Shown piece after piece: positions 1-5,949 of a stretch of DNA of 13,565 bases (position 1 is its first letter; the number at the start of each line of letters is the position of its first letter). A model generated the notes under the pieces. It ran no database searches. It saw only the letters and a program-made list of their open reading frames with translations, and was not told the origin of the DNA. A program made the translations under genes and the position numbers. The DNA comes from Propionibacteriaceae bacterium (GTDB lineage: Bacteria; Actinomycetota; Actinomycetes; Propionibacteriales; Propionibacteriaceae): NCBI GenBank assembly GCA_030538175.1, contig JAUNUL010000004.1, forward strand, positions 12,226 through 25,790, given 5' to 3'.

Positions 1-935
1 TGCCCGCCCTGCGGGACATGGTGGCCGAGACCTCTGTGGCGCCGCGCCAGCTCATCCTGCCGGTGTTCGTGGGGGAGGGGCTGACCGAGCCGAAGCCGAT
101 CACCAGCATGCCCGGGGTCGTCCAGCACACGATGGATTCGCTGAAGGCGACGGCCGCCGAGGCTGCTGAGGCAGGGCTGGCGGGGCTGATGATTTTCGGT
201 CTGCCCGAACACAAGGACGAACAGGGCTCCCAGGCGCTCGCGACCGACGGGATCCTGACCACGGCCCTGCGTGAGGTCCGCAGCGAGGTCGGCGATGCCT
301 GTCTCGTCATGTCCGATGTCTGCCTGGACGAGTTCACCAGTCACGGGCATTGCGGTGTGCTCACCGATTCCGGTCTGGTCGACAACGACGCCACGCTGGA
401 GATCTATGCCGAGATGGCTGTCCTGCACGCCGAGGCCGGTGCGCATGTGGTCGGGCCGAGCGGGATGATGGACGGTCAGGTTGGGGTGATCCGCTCCGCG
501 CTCGATCGGGCGGGGCACCCGGAGACCGTGATCCTGGCCTATGCGGCGAAGTACGCCTCAGCGTTCTATGGCCCGTTCCGCGAGGCGGTCAACTCATCGT
601 TGAGCGGTGACCGACGGACCTATCAACAGGATCCCCGGAACCTGCGTGAGGCGCTGCGGGAGATCGAGCTCGACGTCGCCGAGGGTGCGGACATCATCAT
701 GGTGAAGCCGGCGTTGGCCTACCTGGATGTCATCGCCGCCGCACGAGCGGTGTGTGAGCTGCCGATTGCTGCGTACAACATCTCGGGAGAGTACGCCATG
801 GTCGAGGCAGCCGCGGCGAACGGCTGGATCGATCGGGAGCGGGCGATCGACGAAACCTTGACATCGATTCGCCGGGCTGGTGCGGATGTCGTGTTGACTT
901 ATTGGGCGCTGGAGCTTGCCGGTCGATCTAAGTAA
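1..935 (+). CDS. hemB: Delta-aminolevulinic acid dehydratase (porphobilinogen synthase), 5' end outside window
   Basis: HemB condenses two 5-aminolevulinate molecules to porphobilinogen in the cytosolic heme pathway. The frame is open to the left window edge, and the residues before the ATG at 18 (P-A-L-R-D-M-V-A-E) continue the usual HemB N-terminus, so that ATG is internal and roughly 15-25 residues are missing. Counting from the ATG at 18, the two active-site lysines are visible as YAAKYASAF (K178) and [11 protein letters not shown] (K230). The metal loop [13 protein letters not shown] (about 101-113) keeps two of the three cysteines of the zinc-type enzyme and has Asp at the middle position. 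As I recall, this is the usual actinobacterial form. The TAA stop (933-935) lies inside the iron box of the next gene. The family call is certain; only the 5' end is missing. Confidence 0.97.
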   Translation, partial: PALRDMVAETSVAPRQLILPVFVGEGLTEPKPITSMPGVVQHTMDSLKATAAEAAEAGLAGLMIFGLPEHKDEQGSQALATDGILTTALREVRSEVGDACLVMSDVCLDEFTSHGHCGVLTDSGLVDNDATLEIYAEMAVLHAEAGAHVVGPSGMMDGQVGVIRSALDRAGHPETVILAYAAKYASAFYGPFREAVNSSLSGDRRTYQQDPRNLREALREIELDVAEGADIIMVKPALAYLDVIAAARAVCELPIAAYNISGEYAMVEAAAANGWIDRERAIDETLTSIRRAGADVVLTYWALELAGRSK

Positions 936-944
936 GGTTAGCCT
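916..944 (+). promoter_or_regulatory. Predicted bfd-bfr promoter inside the 3' end of hemB
   Basis: A -35-like TTGCCG (916-921), a 17-base spacer and a -10-like TAGCCT (939-944, fitting TANNNT) are followed by six bases and then the bfd ATG at 951. This predicts transcription starting on the start codon, giving a leaderless message. The -10 lies within the iron box. The -35 match is only partial. Confidence 0.5.
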
Positions 945-951
945 TATCTCA
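933..951 (+). promoter_or_regulatory. IdeR/DtxR-type iron box overlapping the hemB stop and the bfd -10
   Basis: The 19 bases TAAGGTTAGCCTTATCTCA match the consensus TTAGGTTAGCCTAACCTAA at 15 of 19 positions, including an unbroken AGGTTAGCCT core. The site begins with the hemB stop codon and ends on the A of the bfd ATG. Iron-loaded IdeR/DtxR repressors bind such sites. Binding here would cover the predicted -10 and start site of bfd-bfr. IdeR can also activate storage genes from sites placed further upstream, but this position fits repression better. Confidence 0.78.
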
Positions 952-1178
952 TGATCGTGTGTCACTGCGAAGTAGTGAGTGACCGCCAGATCCGCAAGGC
1001 GATCGGCAATGGTGCTGCTTGCCCCGGTGCGGTGGGCCTCATGACAGATGCTGGAACCAGGTGCGGCAATTGCATCCCCGCGATTTCGGCGATGTTTGCC
1101 CAGTACGCTGGGGTCGCCTTATCCAACCGAGAGGAACTCTATGAAGCCCCGCAGTGCTCGTGTTGTCGAGTTGCTTAA
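951..1178 (+). CDS. bfd: Bacterioferritin-associated ferredoxin, [2Fe-2S]
   Basis: A 75-residue Bfd-type ferredoxin. The family binds one [2Fe-2S] cluster and passes electrons to bacterioferritin so that stored ferric iron is reduced and released. The ligand pattern is complete: C4-x-C6 in MIVCHCEVVSD and C38-x-x-C41 in TRCGNC. The start directly abuts the iron box and has no well-spaced Shine-Dalgarno site, consistent with a leaderless message. The last 38 bases overlap bfr in another frame, so the C-terminal tail (EAPQCSCCRVA, with three extra cysteines) is encoded by the same DNA as the first bfr codons. The canonical fold ends near residue 60, so this tail lies beyond it. The bfr partner just downstream supports the assignment strongly. 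Confidence 0.93.
   Translation: MIVCHCEVVSDRQIRKAIGNGAACPGAVGLMTDAGTRCGNCIPAISAMFAQYAGVALSNREELYEAPQCSCCRVA
1129..1135 (+). promoter_or_regulatory. Ribosome binding site that sets the bfr start
   Basis: GAGAGGA lies five bases before the ATG at 1141. It favours that ATG over an upstream in-frame ATG at 1048, whose extra 31 codons lie inside bfd and resemble nothing in the bacterioferritin family. Confidence 0.7.
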
Positions 1179-1629
1179 CGATGCGCTCACCTTCGAACTG
1201 ACCGTCATCAACTCCTATTTTCTGTCAGCTCGGGTGCTCGACAACTGGGGTCTGCCGAAGCTCGGCAAGGTCTTCTATGACCTGTCGATCGGGGAAATGA
1301 AGGATGCCGACGAGCTCGTCCAGCGCATCCTCTTCTTCGAAGGCCATCCCAACCTGCAGAAGCTGAACCCGCTCGCGGTCGGTGAGGATCCTCAGGAGAT
1401 GCTCGAGTTGTCCCGCGATTCGGAGTACGCCGCATCCAAGCAGTTCAACGATGCCGCGGCCGAGTGCCGCGAGCTCGGGGATCAGGCGACCGCTGAACTC
1501 TTCGAGCGGATGGCCCTGGACGAGGAGGAGCACGCCGACTGGTTCGAAGCCCAGCTGGACGCGATCAACCTCGTGGGCGTGCAGAACTATCTCGCCCAGC
1601 AGGTCGACGCCGCCCAGGGCCTCGCCTGA
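1141..1629 (+). CDS. bfr: Bacterioferritin (heme-binding iron storage protein), altered ferroxidase ligand
   Basis: A 162-residue bacterioferritin, close to the usual 155-160. The family forms a 24-subunit shell that oxidises Fe(II) and stores ferric mineral, with heme held between subunit pairs by a methionine. By hand alignment to E. coli Bfr, the heme Met is M53 (SIGEMKDAD) and the di-iron ligands are E19, E52, E95, E128 and H131. The sixth ligand, His54 in E. coli (EMKHAD), is Asp here (D55). Two inner-surface iron residues, H46 and D50 of E. coli, are also changed, to D47 and G51. The start at 1141 has a good ribosome site and begins like the family (MKPRSARVVELLNDAL). It overlaps bfd by 38 bases, so the pair is probably translationally coupled and controlled by the same iron box. 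Confidence 0.95.
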   Translation: MKPRSARVVELLNDALTFELTVINSYFLSARVLDNWGLPKLGKVFYDLSIGEMKDADELVQRILFFEGHPNLQKLNPLAVGEDPQEMLELSRDSEYAASKQFNDAAAECRELGDQATAELFERMALDEEEHADWFEAQLDAINLVGVQNYLAQQVDAAQGLA

Positions 1630-1665
1630 TCGACACCCCCGAGGGTCATTGCGGCATAGCGTTAC

Positions 1666-2670
1666 TCAGGCATAGCAGGGCACGTCGAGTGCGACGTCGT
1701 CCCACGCCTGATCGCCGGTGAGCCACTCCATCGCGGCATAGCGCTGCCGGACGATCTCGGGATCGAGTTCGGCCGGTGGGCGCTGGCCGTCGGCGCGTGC
1801 CATGGTGACGCTGTGCTGCAGAGCCCGGGCGTTCTCCCAGGCATCGCAGACCTCGGCGACGGGGAGCAAGGCGAGCGTGCGCAGAAGTTCGGGCTCCTCG
1901 ACGCCGATGGAGGCGTTCCAGACCTGGCCCTGGTCGGCGAAGTCCCGCGGGAAACTCAACTCCACCGCCCCGCACATGGCCAGCAACTGGGCAGCGGCTT
2001 CGTAACCCCACTTCAGCCGGGCGGCGATCGCAGGACCCTTGTCCCGGAACAGGGCGAACTCGGTGGGGGTGCGTTCGGCAAGCGAGCGGGGGAAGATGCG
2101 CTCCATGTATTCCGAGTCCAGCGGCTCGCCGTCCAACACCGAGAGCGCGAAGTCGGCGCTGACGACGAGGGCCACCGCACGCTTGGCGACCTGCTCCGGG
2201 CGGCGCAGCAGGACCTCTTCGGTGCTGCGGACCGGAATCGCACCGGCCGGCACGGTGATGTCGCGGGTGGCCAAGTCGCGGCGTACCCGCTCGGAACGGG
2301 CCAACGCCTGCGGATGAAGGGGCAGCGACGCCGACTCGGCACCGTCCCCGATGAGGACCCGACCCGCCGGGTTCAGCACCTTGTCGCCGACCACGAGGAG
2401 GGCCTGCGCACTGCGCGCCCACGCGGCATAGACCGCCGGGTCGGCGATGTCGGTTTCGATCTCGTAATGCCATTGCACGTGGCGCAGGTGATCGAGCACG
2501 CCGGGCAGGGCAGCGGATCCTTCGCCCCGTTCGCTGACGTGGGCGCGCAGCTCGGTGAGTTGCATGGCGAGCACGTCATTGCGCAGGCCGGTCGGCGTCA
2601 CCAGGCGCTCGGCCGTTCCGCCGCGCAGAGGCAGCTCGCTGAGCAACGTCGAATAACCGTGGACCACCAT
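1666..2670 (-). CDS. DUF4272 domain-containing protein
   Basis: A 334-residue soluble protein with no signal peptide or membrane segment. The C-terminal two thirds resemble the DUF4272 family: a helical stretch beginning RRPEQVAKRAVAL (about 156), then LKWGYEAAAQLLAMCGAVEL, and the typical ending QRYAAMEWLTGDQAWDDVALDV (split here as Y-A-A-M-E-W-L-T-G and W-D-D-V). The function of the family is unknown. The N-terminal third (about 1-130) is less typical. The gene converges with bfr (36-base gap) and diverges from hemL (123 bases between starts), and probably has its own leaderless promoter. I see no catalytic motif. It sits between hemB and hemL, which are often close together in Actinobacteria, so it and bfd-bfr look like additions to a heme locus. 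Confidence 0.85.
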   Translation of the reverse strand: MVVHGYSTLLSELPLRGGTAERLVTPTGLRNDVLAMQLTELRAHVSERGEGSAALPGVLDHLRHVQWHYEIETDIADPAVYAAWARSAQALLVVGDKVLNPAGRVLIGDGAESASLPLHPQALARSERVRRDLATRDITVPAGAIPVRSTEEVLLRRPEQVAKRAVALVVSADFALSVLDGEPLDSEYMERIFPRSLAERTPTEFALFRDKGPAIAARLKWGYEAAAQLLAMCGAVELSFPRDFADQGQVWNASIGVEEPELLRTLALLPVAEVCDAWENARALQHSVTMARADGQRPPAELDPEIVRQRYAAMEWLTGDQAWDDVALDVPCYA

Positions 2671-2676
2671 GGGCCA

Positions 2677-2682
2677 AGATTA
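2677..2682 (-). promoter_or_regulatory. -10 element for the DUF4272 gene
   Basis: Read on the minus strand, TAATCT is followed by six bases (TGGCCC) and then the ATG at 2670. This fits TANNNT with transcription starting at the ATG. No Shine-Dalgarno site and no clear -35 were seen. Confidence 0.5.
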
Positions 2683-2780
2683 CGGTGCCTGCGCGGGGAG
2701 CCACGGACCTGACCGCCTGCCGTGCTGGGCTCCTCGGCACCGCCGAAGTGCGGACGGACAGGATTGTCAGCCCGAACAAC

Positions 2781-2786
2781 TACACT
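2781..2786 (+). promoter_or_regulatory. -10 element for hemL
   Basis: TACACT is followed by seven bases and then the GTG at 2794, which predicts a leaderless or nearly leaderless hemL message. A weak -35-like CGGACA (2755-2760) lies 20 bases upstream of it. The region 2671-2793 therefore appears to hold two divergent promoters and nothing else I can name. Confidence 0.45.
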
Positions 2787-2793
2787 CGCTGGC

Positions 2794-4101
2794 GTGCAGA
2801 CATCACGCTCGCTGGAGCTGTTCGAGAGCGCCCAACAGGTCATCCCCGGTGGGGTGAACTCGCCGGTGCGTGCGTTCCAGGCGGTCGGTGGGACGCCGCG
2901 TTTCATCGCCCGCGCCAAGGGGCCCCATCTGTTCGACGTGGACGGCAATGAATACGTCGACCTGGTCTGCTCATGGGGGCCGATGTTGCTCGGTCATGCC
3001 CATCCCGAGGTTCTCTCGGCTGTCGCCCGGACGGCTGCGGACGGCACATCGTTCGGCGCCCCGACCGAGTTGGAGGTCCAGCTCGCCGCCGAGATCGTGG
3101 GGCGGACGCCCGTCGAGCAGGTGCGGCTGGTCAACTCCGGCACTGAGGCGACCATGTCGGTCCTGCGTCTGGCCCGGGGCATCACCGGCCGCGACAAGAT
3201 TCTGAAGTTCGCCGGGTGCTATCACGGGCACGTCGACTCGCTGCTCGTGGCGGCCGGGTCCGGTGCCGCGACGCTGGCGATCCCCGGGTCGCCCGGGGTC
3301 ACCGTGGCGACGACCGAGGACACGATCGTGTGTGAATACAACGACCGGGCCGCGGTGGAGGCCGCGTTCGCCGAGCATGGCGACGCCATCGCCTGTGTGA
3401 TCACCGAGGCCGCACCAGGGAACATGGGCGTCATCCCACCGTCAGTGGTGGATGGGGAGAACTTCAATGCCTTCCTCGCCCGGGTCGCCCGGGCCCACGG
3501 TGCGCTGTTCATTTCCGATGAGGTGATGACCGGCTTCCGGGTCTCCCGGCAGGGCCAGTTCGGCCTCGATGGCGTCGTGCCTGACCTGATGACCTTCGGC
3601 AAGGTGATGGGTGGGGGATTCCCGGCAGCGGCATTCGGCGGTTCGGCGGAGTTGATGTCCCATCTCGCCCCGGCCGGTGCGGTCTATCAGGCAGGCACGC
3701 TGTCGGGCAATCCGGTGGCGACCGTGGCCGGGCTCACCACCCTGCGGCTGGCGACCGACGAAGTCTATGCCCGCATCGATGCAGCGTCCGACCGGCTGCG
3801 CGCGGAGGTCGCCGGTGCGCTCACCGACGCTGGCGTGGCCCACGTCATCCAGCGCTCGGGCAATCTCTTCTCGGTGTTCTTCACCGACGAGGGCGTCACG
3901 ACCGTCCCTGACTATGCGACGGCCAAAGGACAGCACGTCGAGCGGTTCCGAGCCTTCTTCCATGCGATGCTCGACCAAGGCGTCTATCTGCCGCCGAGCG
4001 CTTTCGAGGCGTGGTTCCTTTCTGCGACCCACGACGAAGCAGTGCTGACACGTATTGTGGAGGCGCTGCCGACAGCCGCCCGCGCAGCAGCCGCCGCCTG
4101 A
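2794..4101 (+). CDS. hemL: Glutamate-1-semialdehyde 2,1-aminomutase
   Basis: HemL moves the amino group of glutamate-1-semialdehyde to give 5-aminolevulinate, the substrate of HemB, using PLP in the cytosol. The protein has 435 residues, the usual length. The PLP lysine is K270 in [14 protein letters not shown], preceded by the cofactor-binding [11 protein letters not shown] (239-249). The substrate-gating loop is [15 protein letters not shown] (155-169), and [15 protein letters not shown] (114-128) is the phosphate-binding helix. I chose the GTG at 2794 because family homology begins just after it ([23 protein letters not shown]) and a -10 element lies seven bases upstream. An in-frame ATG at 2722 adds 24 unlike residues and lies upstream of that -10. 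The histidine phosphatase gene follows 39 bases later. Confidence 0.97.
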   Translation: MQTSRSLELFESAQQVIPGGVNSPVRAFQAVGGTPRFIARAKGPHLFDVDGNEYVDLVCSWGPMLLGHAHPEVLSAVARTAADGTSFGAPTELEVQLAAEIVGRTPVEQVRLVNSGTEATMSVLRLARGITGRDKILKFAGCYHGHVDSLLVAAGSGAATLAIPGSPGVTVATTEDTIVCEYNDRAAVEAAFAEHGDAIACVITEAAPGNMGVIPPSVVDGENFNAFLARVARAHGALFISDEVMTGFRVSRQGQFGLDGVVPDLMTFGKVMGGGFPAAAFGGSAELMSHLAPAGAVYQAGTLSGNPVATVAGLTTLRLATDEVYARIDAASDRLRAEVAGALTDAGVAHVIQRSGNLFSVFFTDEGVTTVPDYATAKGQHVERFRAFFHAMLDQGVYLPPSAFEAWFLSATHDEAVLTRIVEALPTAARAAAAA

Positions 4102-4140
4102 TCCACCCCACCCCAACGACAGCCCCAGGAGCCTGCCACC

Positions 4141-4797
4141 ATGTCGAAGGCCATCGTCCATTTGTTGCGCCACGGTCATGTCGAGAACCCGCAAGGGGTT
4201 CTCTATGAGCGACTGCCGGACTTTCACCTGTCCGAAGTCGGGCGCAAAATGGCCCTGCGCCTGGCGGAGTTCACCGCGGACATGGACTTGGTGCACCTGC
4301 GTTGTTCACCGCTGGAGCGCGCCCAGGAGACGATCGCCCCGATCGCGGAACGCCACGGTCTCGAGGTGGTCACCGATGACCGGGTCATCGAGGCGGGAAA
4401 CAACCTGCGCGGTCGCGTGTTCACCGGCAAGCTCAGCCAGCTCGCCCATCCGGCAGTGCTGGCCAAGCTGTGGAACCCCCTGCGCCCCAGCTGGGGTGAG
4501 GCCTATCGCGATATCGCGGCCCGCATGCGGGCGGCCATCGCCGATGCCGCTGCTGCAGCCGAGGGCCAGGAGGCCCTGATCGTCAGCCATCAGCTCCCCA
4601 TCTGGATGGCTCGGCGGGACGCCGAGGGGCGGTCGTTGGTGCATGACCCCCGCAAGCGCCAGTGCACCCTCGCCTCGCTCACCTCGTTCACCCTGATCGA
4701 TGGGCGGGTGACCAAGGTCGAGTACGCGGAGCCCGCGCTCGATCTTGTGCCGGCCAAGAACCGCCTCGGCCAGAAGAAGTTCGTGGCGGGAGCTTGA
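4141..4797 (+). CDS. Histidine phosphatase (phosphoglycerate mutase-like) family protein
   Basis: A 218-residue protein of the histidine phosphatase superfamily, which transfers phosphate through a phospho-histidine. The N-terminal motif LLRHGHVENP supplies catalytic H11 with R10. Further active-site residues are R60 in CSPLERAQET, the probable acid E84 in VIEAGNN, and the second histidine H150 in LIVSHQLPIW. An AGGAG site nine bases before the ATG fixes the start. The gene holds the same place between hemL and the thioredoxin-like gene as Rv0525 of M. tuberculosis (recalled order). Sequence does not show whether the substrate is a sugar phosphate, a nucleotide or something linked to heme, and the link is positional only. 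The long repeat-filled gap after it is unusual for this cluster. Confidence 0.9.
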   Translation: MSKAIVHLLRHGHVENPQGVLYERLPDFHLSEVGRKMALRLAEFTADMDLVHLRCSPLERAQETIAPIAERHGLEVVTDDRVIEAGNNLRGRVFTGKLSQLAHPAVLAKLWNPLRPSWGEAYRDIAARMRAAIADAAAAAEGQEALIVSHQLPIWMARRDAEGRSLVHDPRKRQCTLASLTSFTLIDGRVTKVEYAEPALDLVPAKNRLGQKKFVAGA

Positions 4798-4830
4798 TCG
4801 TGCACGGTGGGCAGCGGCCCGCACAAGACG

Positions 4831-4927
4831 CAGGGATCGTCACCCAGGGCCACGTGGACGAGCCAATGGGGTCGCAGTGCAGCGGAGATGACGATGCGAG
4901 GAACGCCGAGCGACCGATCGCGGCGCG
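4831..4927 (+). repeat. Long direct repeat, copy A
   Basis: This 97-base segment aligns without gaps to 5283-5379, with 82 of 97 positions identical by hand count. The last 75 bases (from 4853, starting CGTGGACGAGCC) match at 68 of 75. Both copies end in a GC-rich hairpin-like sequence; here it is weak (CGCG, four bases, CGCG). The two copies are 452 bases apart. Confidence 0.85.
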
Positions 4928-4969
4928 CGAGCGCGGAAACACGCCAGCGCCTCACCACGTTCTTCCTGG

Positions 4970-5083
4970 TGTCACAAATGCGCGGTCGCCGCACCAACCG
5001 GTTCGCGACGTCGTGGCGGATGTCACAAATGCACCACCGCCACGCCAGGAACCCCTTCACGTCATGCCAGATGTCACAAATGC
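4970..5083 (+). repeat. Three 12-base cores with exact 51-base spacing
   Basis: TGTCACAAATGC occurs at 4970-4981, 5021-5032 and 5072-5083, exactly 51 bases apart. The bases between the cores are only loosely alike; an ACGT about 11-12 bases before each core is shared. Three cores of only 12 bases with diverged intervals do not make a CRISPR array. The spacing is a multiple of three, so it would also give a 17-residue period if translated. Confidence 0.8.
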
Positions 5084-5160
5084 GCCACCGCCGCCCTCAG
5101 CCCGGGGCCTAGGGTCGGTGCAGGACCCCCAAATGGTGCTGCGATCCACACCTCCCACGC

Positions 5161-5206
5161 TGAAAGTCACCCACCACCGCGAGTCCACCGTGGTGAGTGA
5201 CTTTCA
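5161..5206 (+). repeat. Long inverted repeat (hairpin)
   Basis: The left arm TGAAAGTCACCCACCAC (5161-5177) pairs with the right arm GTGGTGAGTGACTTTCA (5190-5206) at 16 of 17 positions, leaving a 12-base loop. No T-run follows on either strand, so it does not look like a standard terminator. It could be a REP-type palindrome, an operator, or the end of a small mobile repeat. The right arm contains the first possible GTG start (5197) of the tlpA-like frame. Confidence 0.8.
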
Positions 5207-5943
5207 CAGTGGGGTGTCGGTGGGAGCGTCCCTCCGGTCTGCGCAGACAACACCGACAGCGCCCACTCGTGGGGCGAGAACCCTGGGAGCGTCCCTCCGG
5301 GCTGCGTGGACGAGCCCAAGGAGTCGCAGCGCAGCGGAGACGACGACGCGAGGAACGCAGAGCGACCGATCGCGGCGCGGTAGCGCCGCAGACAACACGC
5401 CTTGCCGTCGCTGCGACGGCTTTGGCCCTCGCGCTGGCCGGGTGCAGCAGTGGGTCCGGTGGCGCGGAGGGTTTCGTCGCCGGCAAGACCGGGCTGACCC
5501 AGGTCGCGGTGGCGGATCGGGTCGAGGCCCCGGTCGCCAGTGGTCCCGGGCTCGGTGGTGGTGAGGTGACCACGTCCCATCCGGGCAAGGTTGTCGTCAT
5601 CAACGTGTGGGGGTCCTGGTGTGAGCCGTGCCGCGCTGAGGCAGCGGACCTCGAGGCCGCCTGGCAGGACACCAAGGATGTGGCGCAGTTCGTCGGGATC
5701 GACACCCGTGACCCTGATCCGGCCCCTGCGCTGGCATTCGTGCGCACGTTCAACATCACCTATCCGTCGATCTTCGACCCCCAGGGCCGCAGCCTGTTGG
5801 AGTTCTCCGGCACGCTGCCACCATCGGGGATCCCCAGCACCTTGATAGTCGACGCCGAGGGCCGGATCGCTGCCCGCGTGATCGGTGAGGTCGACCGCAA
5901 CACCCTCACAGGACTCGTCCGGGACACCGCTGAGGGACGCTGA
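5197..5943 (+). CDS. TlpA/ResA-like thioredoxin lipoprotein; start codon unresolved, repeat-derived 5' end
   Basis: A membrane-anchored thioredoxin-fold protein that, in System II cytochrome c maturation, reduces apocytochrome haem-binding cysteines outside the membrane using electrons from CcdA. Counting from the GTG at 5197: signal peptide core LAVAATALALALAGC with lipobox LAGC (C83), thioredoxin motif WCEPC (141-145) in VVVINVWGSWCEPCRAEAADL, and the cis-proline region SGIPSTLIVD (P213). The mature domain is complete and of normal size. The start is the problem: the only usual start codons upstream of the signal peptide are GTGs at 5197, 5209 and 5269, none with a Shine-Dalgarno or -10 element in place. 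All lie in or beside repeat DNA, giving an arginine-rich extension (QRRRRREERR). The native start may have been lost. The ccdA gene follows after six bases. Confidence 0.8.
   Translation: MTFTVGCRWERPSGLRRQHRQRPLVGREPWERPSGLRGRAQGVAAQRRRRREERRATDRGAVAPQTTRLAVAATALALALAGCSSGSGGAEGFVAGKTGLTQVAVADRVEAPVASGPGLGGGEVTTSHPGKVVVINVWGSWCEPCRAEAADLEAAWQDTKDVAQFVGIDTRDPDPAPALAFVRTFNITYPSIFDPQGRSLLEFSGTLPPSGIPSTLIVDAEGRIAARVIGEVDRNTLTGLVRDTAEGR
5221..5242 (+). repeat. Short direct repeat matching the start of copy B
   Basis: These 22 bases (beginning TGGGAGCGTCCCTCCGG) recur at 5284-5305 with one mismatch, 63 bases away. Both lie in the same frame of the tlpA-like gene and each would encode WERPSGLR. 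The second copy is the left end of the long repeat copy B, so this looks like a partial third copy of the element. Confidence 0.8.
5283..5379 (+). repeat. Long direct repeat, copy B, inside the 5' part of the tlpA-like frame
   Basis: Second copy of the 97-base repeat at 4831-4927 (82 of 97 identical). Its right end runs into a 7-bp hairpin, GCGGCGC-GGTA-GCGCCGC (5372-5389), whose right arm ends about 11 bases before the codons of the lipoprotein signal peptide. The frame passes through the element without a stop. The repeat therefore supplies the coding-strand sequence where the native N-terminus and start of the tlpA-like gene should be. Confidence 0.85.
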
Positions 5944-5949
5944 CGGCAC

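Larger units (their letters stand above)
4798..5196 (+). other. Gene-free stretch filled with repeat elements
   Basis: About 400 bases separate the histidine phosphatase stop from the first possible start of the tlpA-like gene. They hold one copy of a long repeat (4831-4927), three 12-base cores spaced 51 bases apart (4970-5083), and most of a long hairpin (5161-5206). Reading frames cross the region without stops, but their products are arginine/proline-rich and match no family I know, so I treat it as non-coding. I see no promoter or tRNA. Confidence 0.7.

Noticed and set aside
101..360. Loss of one zinc cysteine in HemB (CLDEF instead of CFCEY) as an anomaly.
   Set aside because: As I recall, the CLDEF...HGHCG form is normal for actinobacterial HemB, so it is not a defect.
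1630..1665. Terminator between bfr and the DUF4272 gene (ACCC-CCGA-GGGT).
   Set aside because: The stem is only four base pairs and no T-run follows.
1813..2712. A 299-codon plus-strand frame opposite the DUF4272 gene.
   Set aside because: The minus-strand protein has the family C-terminus and a promoter-like element; the plus-strand frame has neither.
2722..2793. N-terminal extension of HemL from the ATG at 2722.
   Set aside because: The extra residues do not resemble HemL, and the region lies upstream of or across the probable -10 element at 2781-2786.
4970..5083. CRISPR array.
   Set aside because: The repeated core is only 12 bases, the intervals are partly alike, there are only three units, and no cas genes are in the window.
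4662..5564. A 300-codon open frame crossing the repeat patch, with a 17-residue period (DVTNAPPP-like).
   Set aside because: It starts inside the histidine phosphatase gene, runs through repeats, and ends inside the tlpA-like gene. The period comes from the 51-base spacing of the DNA repeat, and the composition is that of GC-rich non-coding frames.
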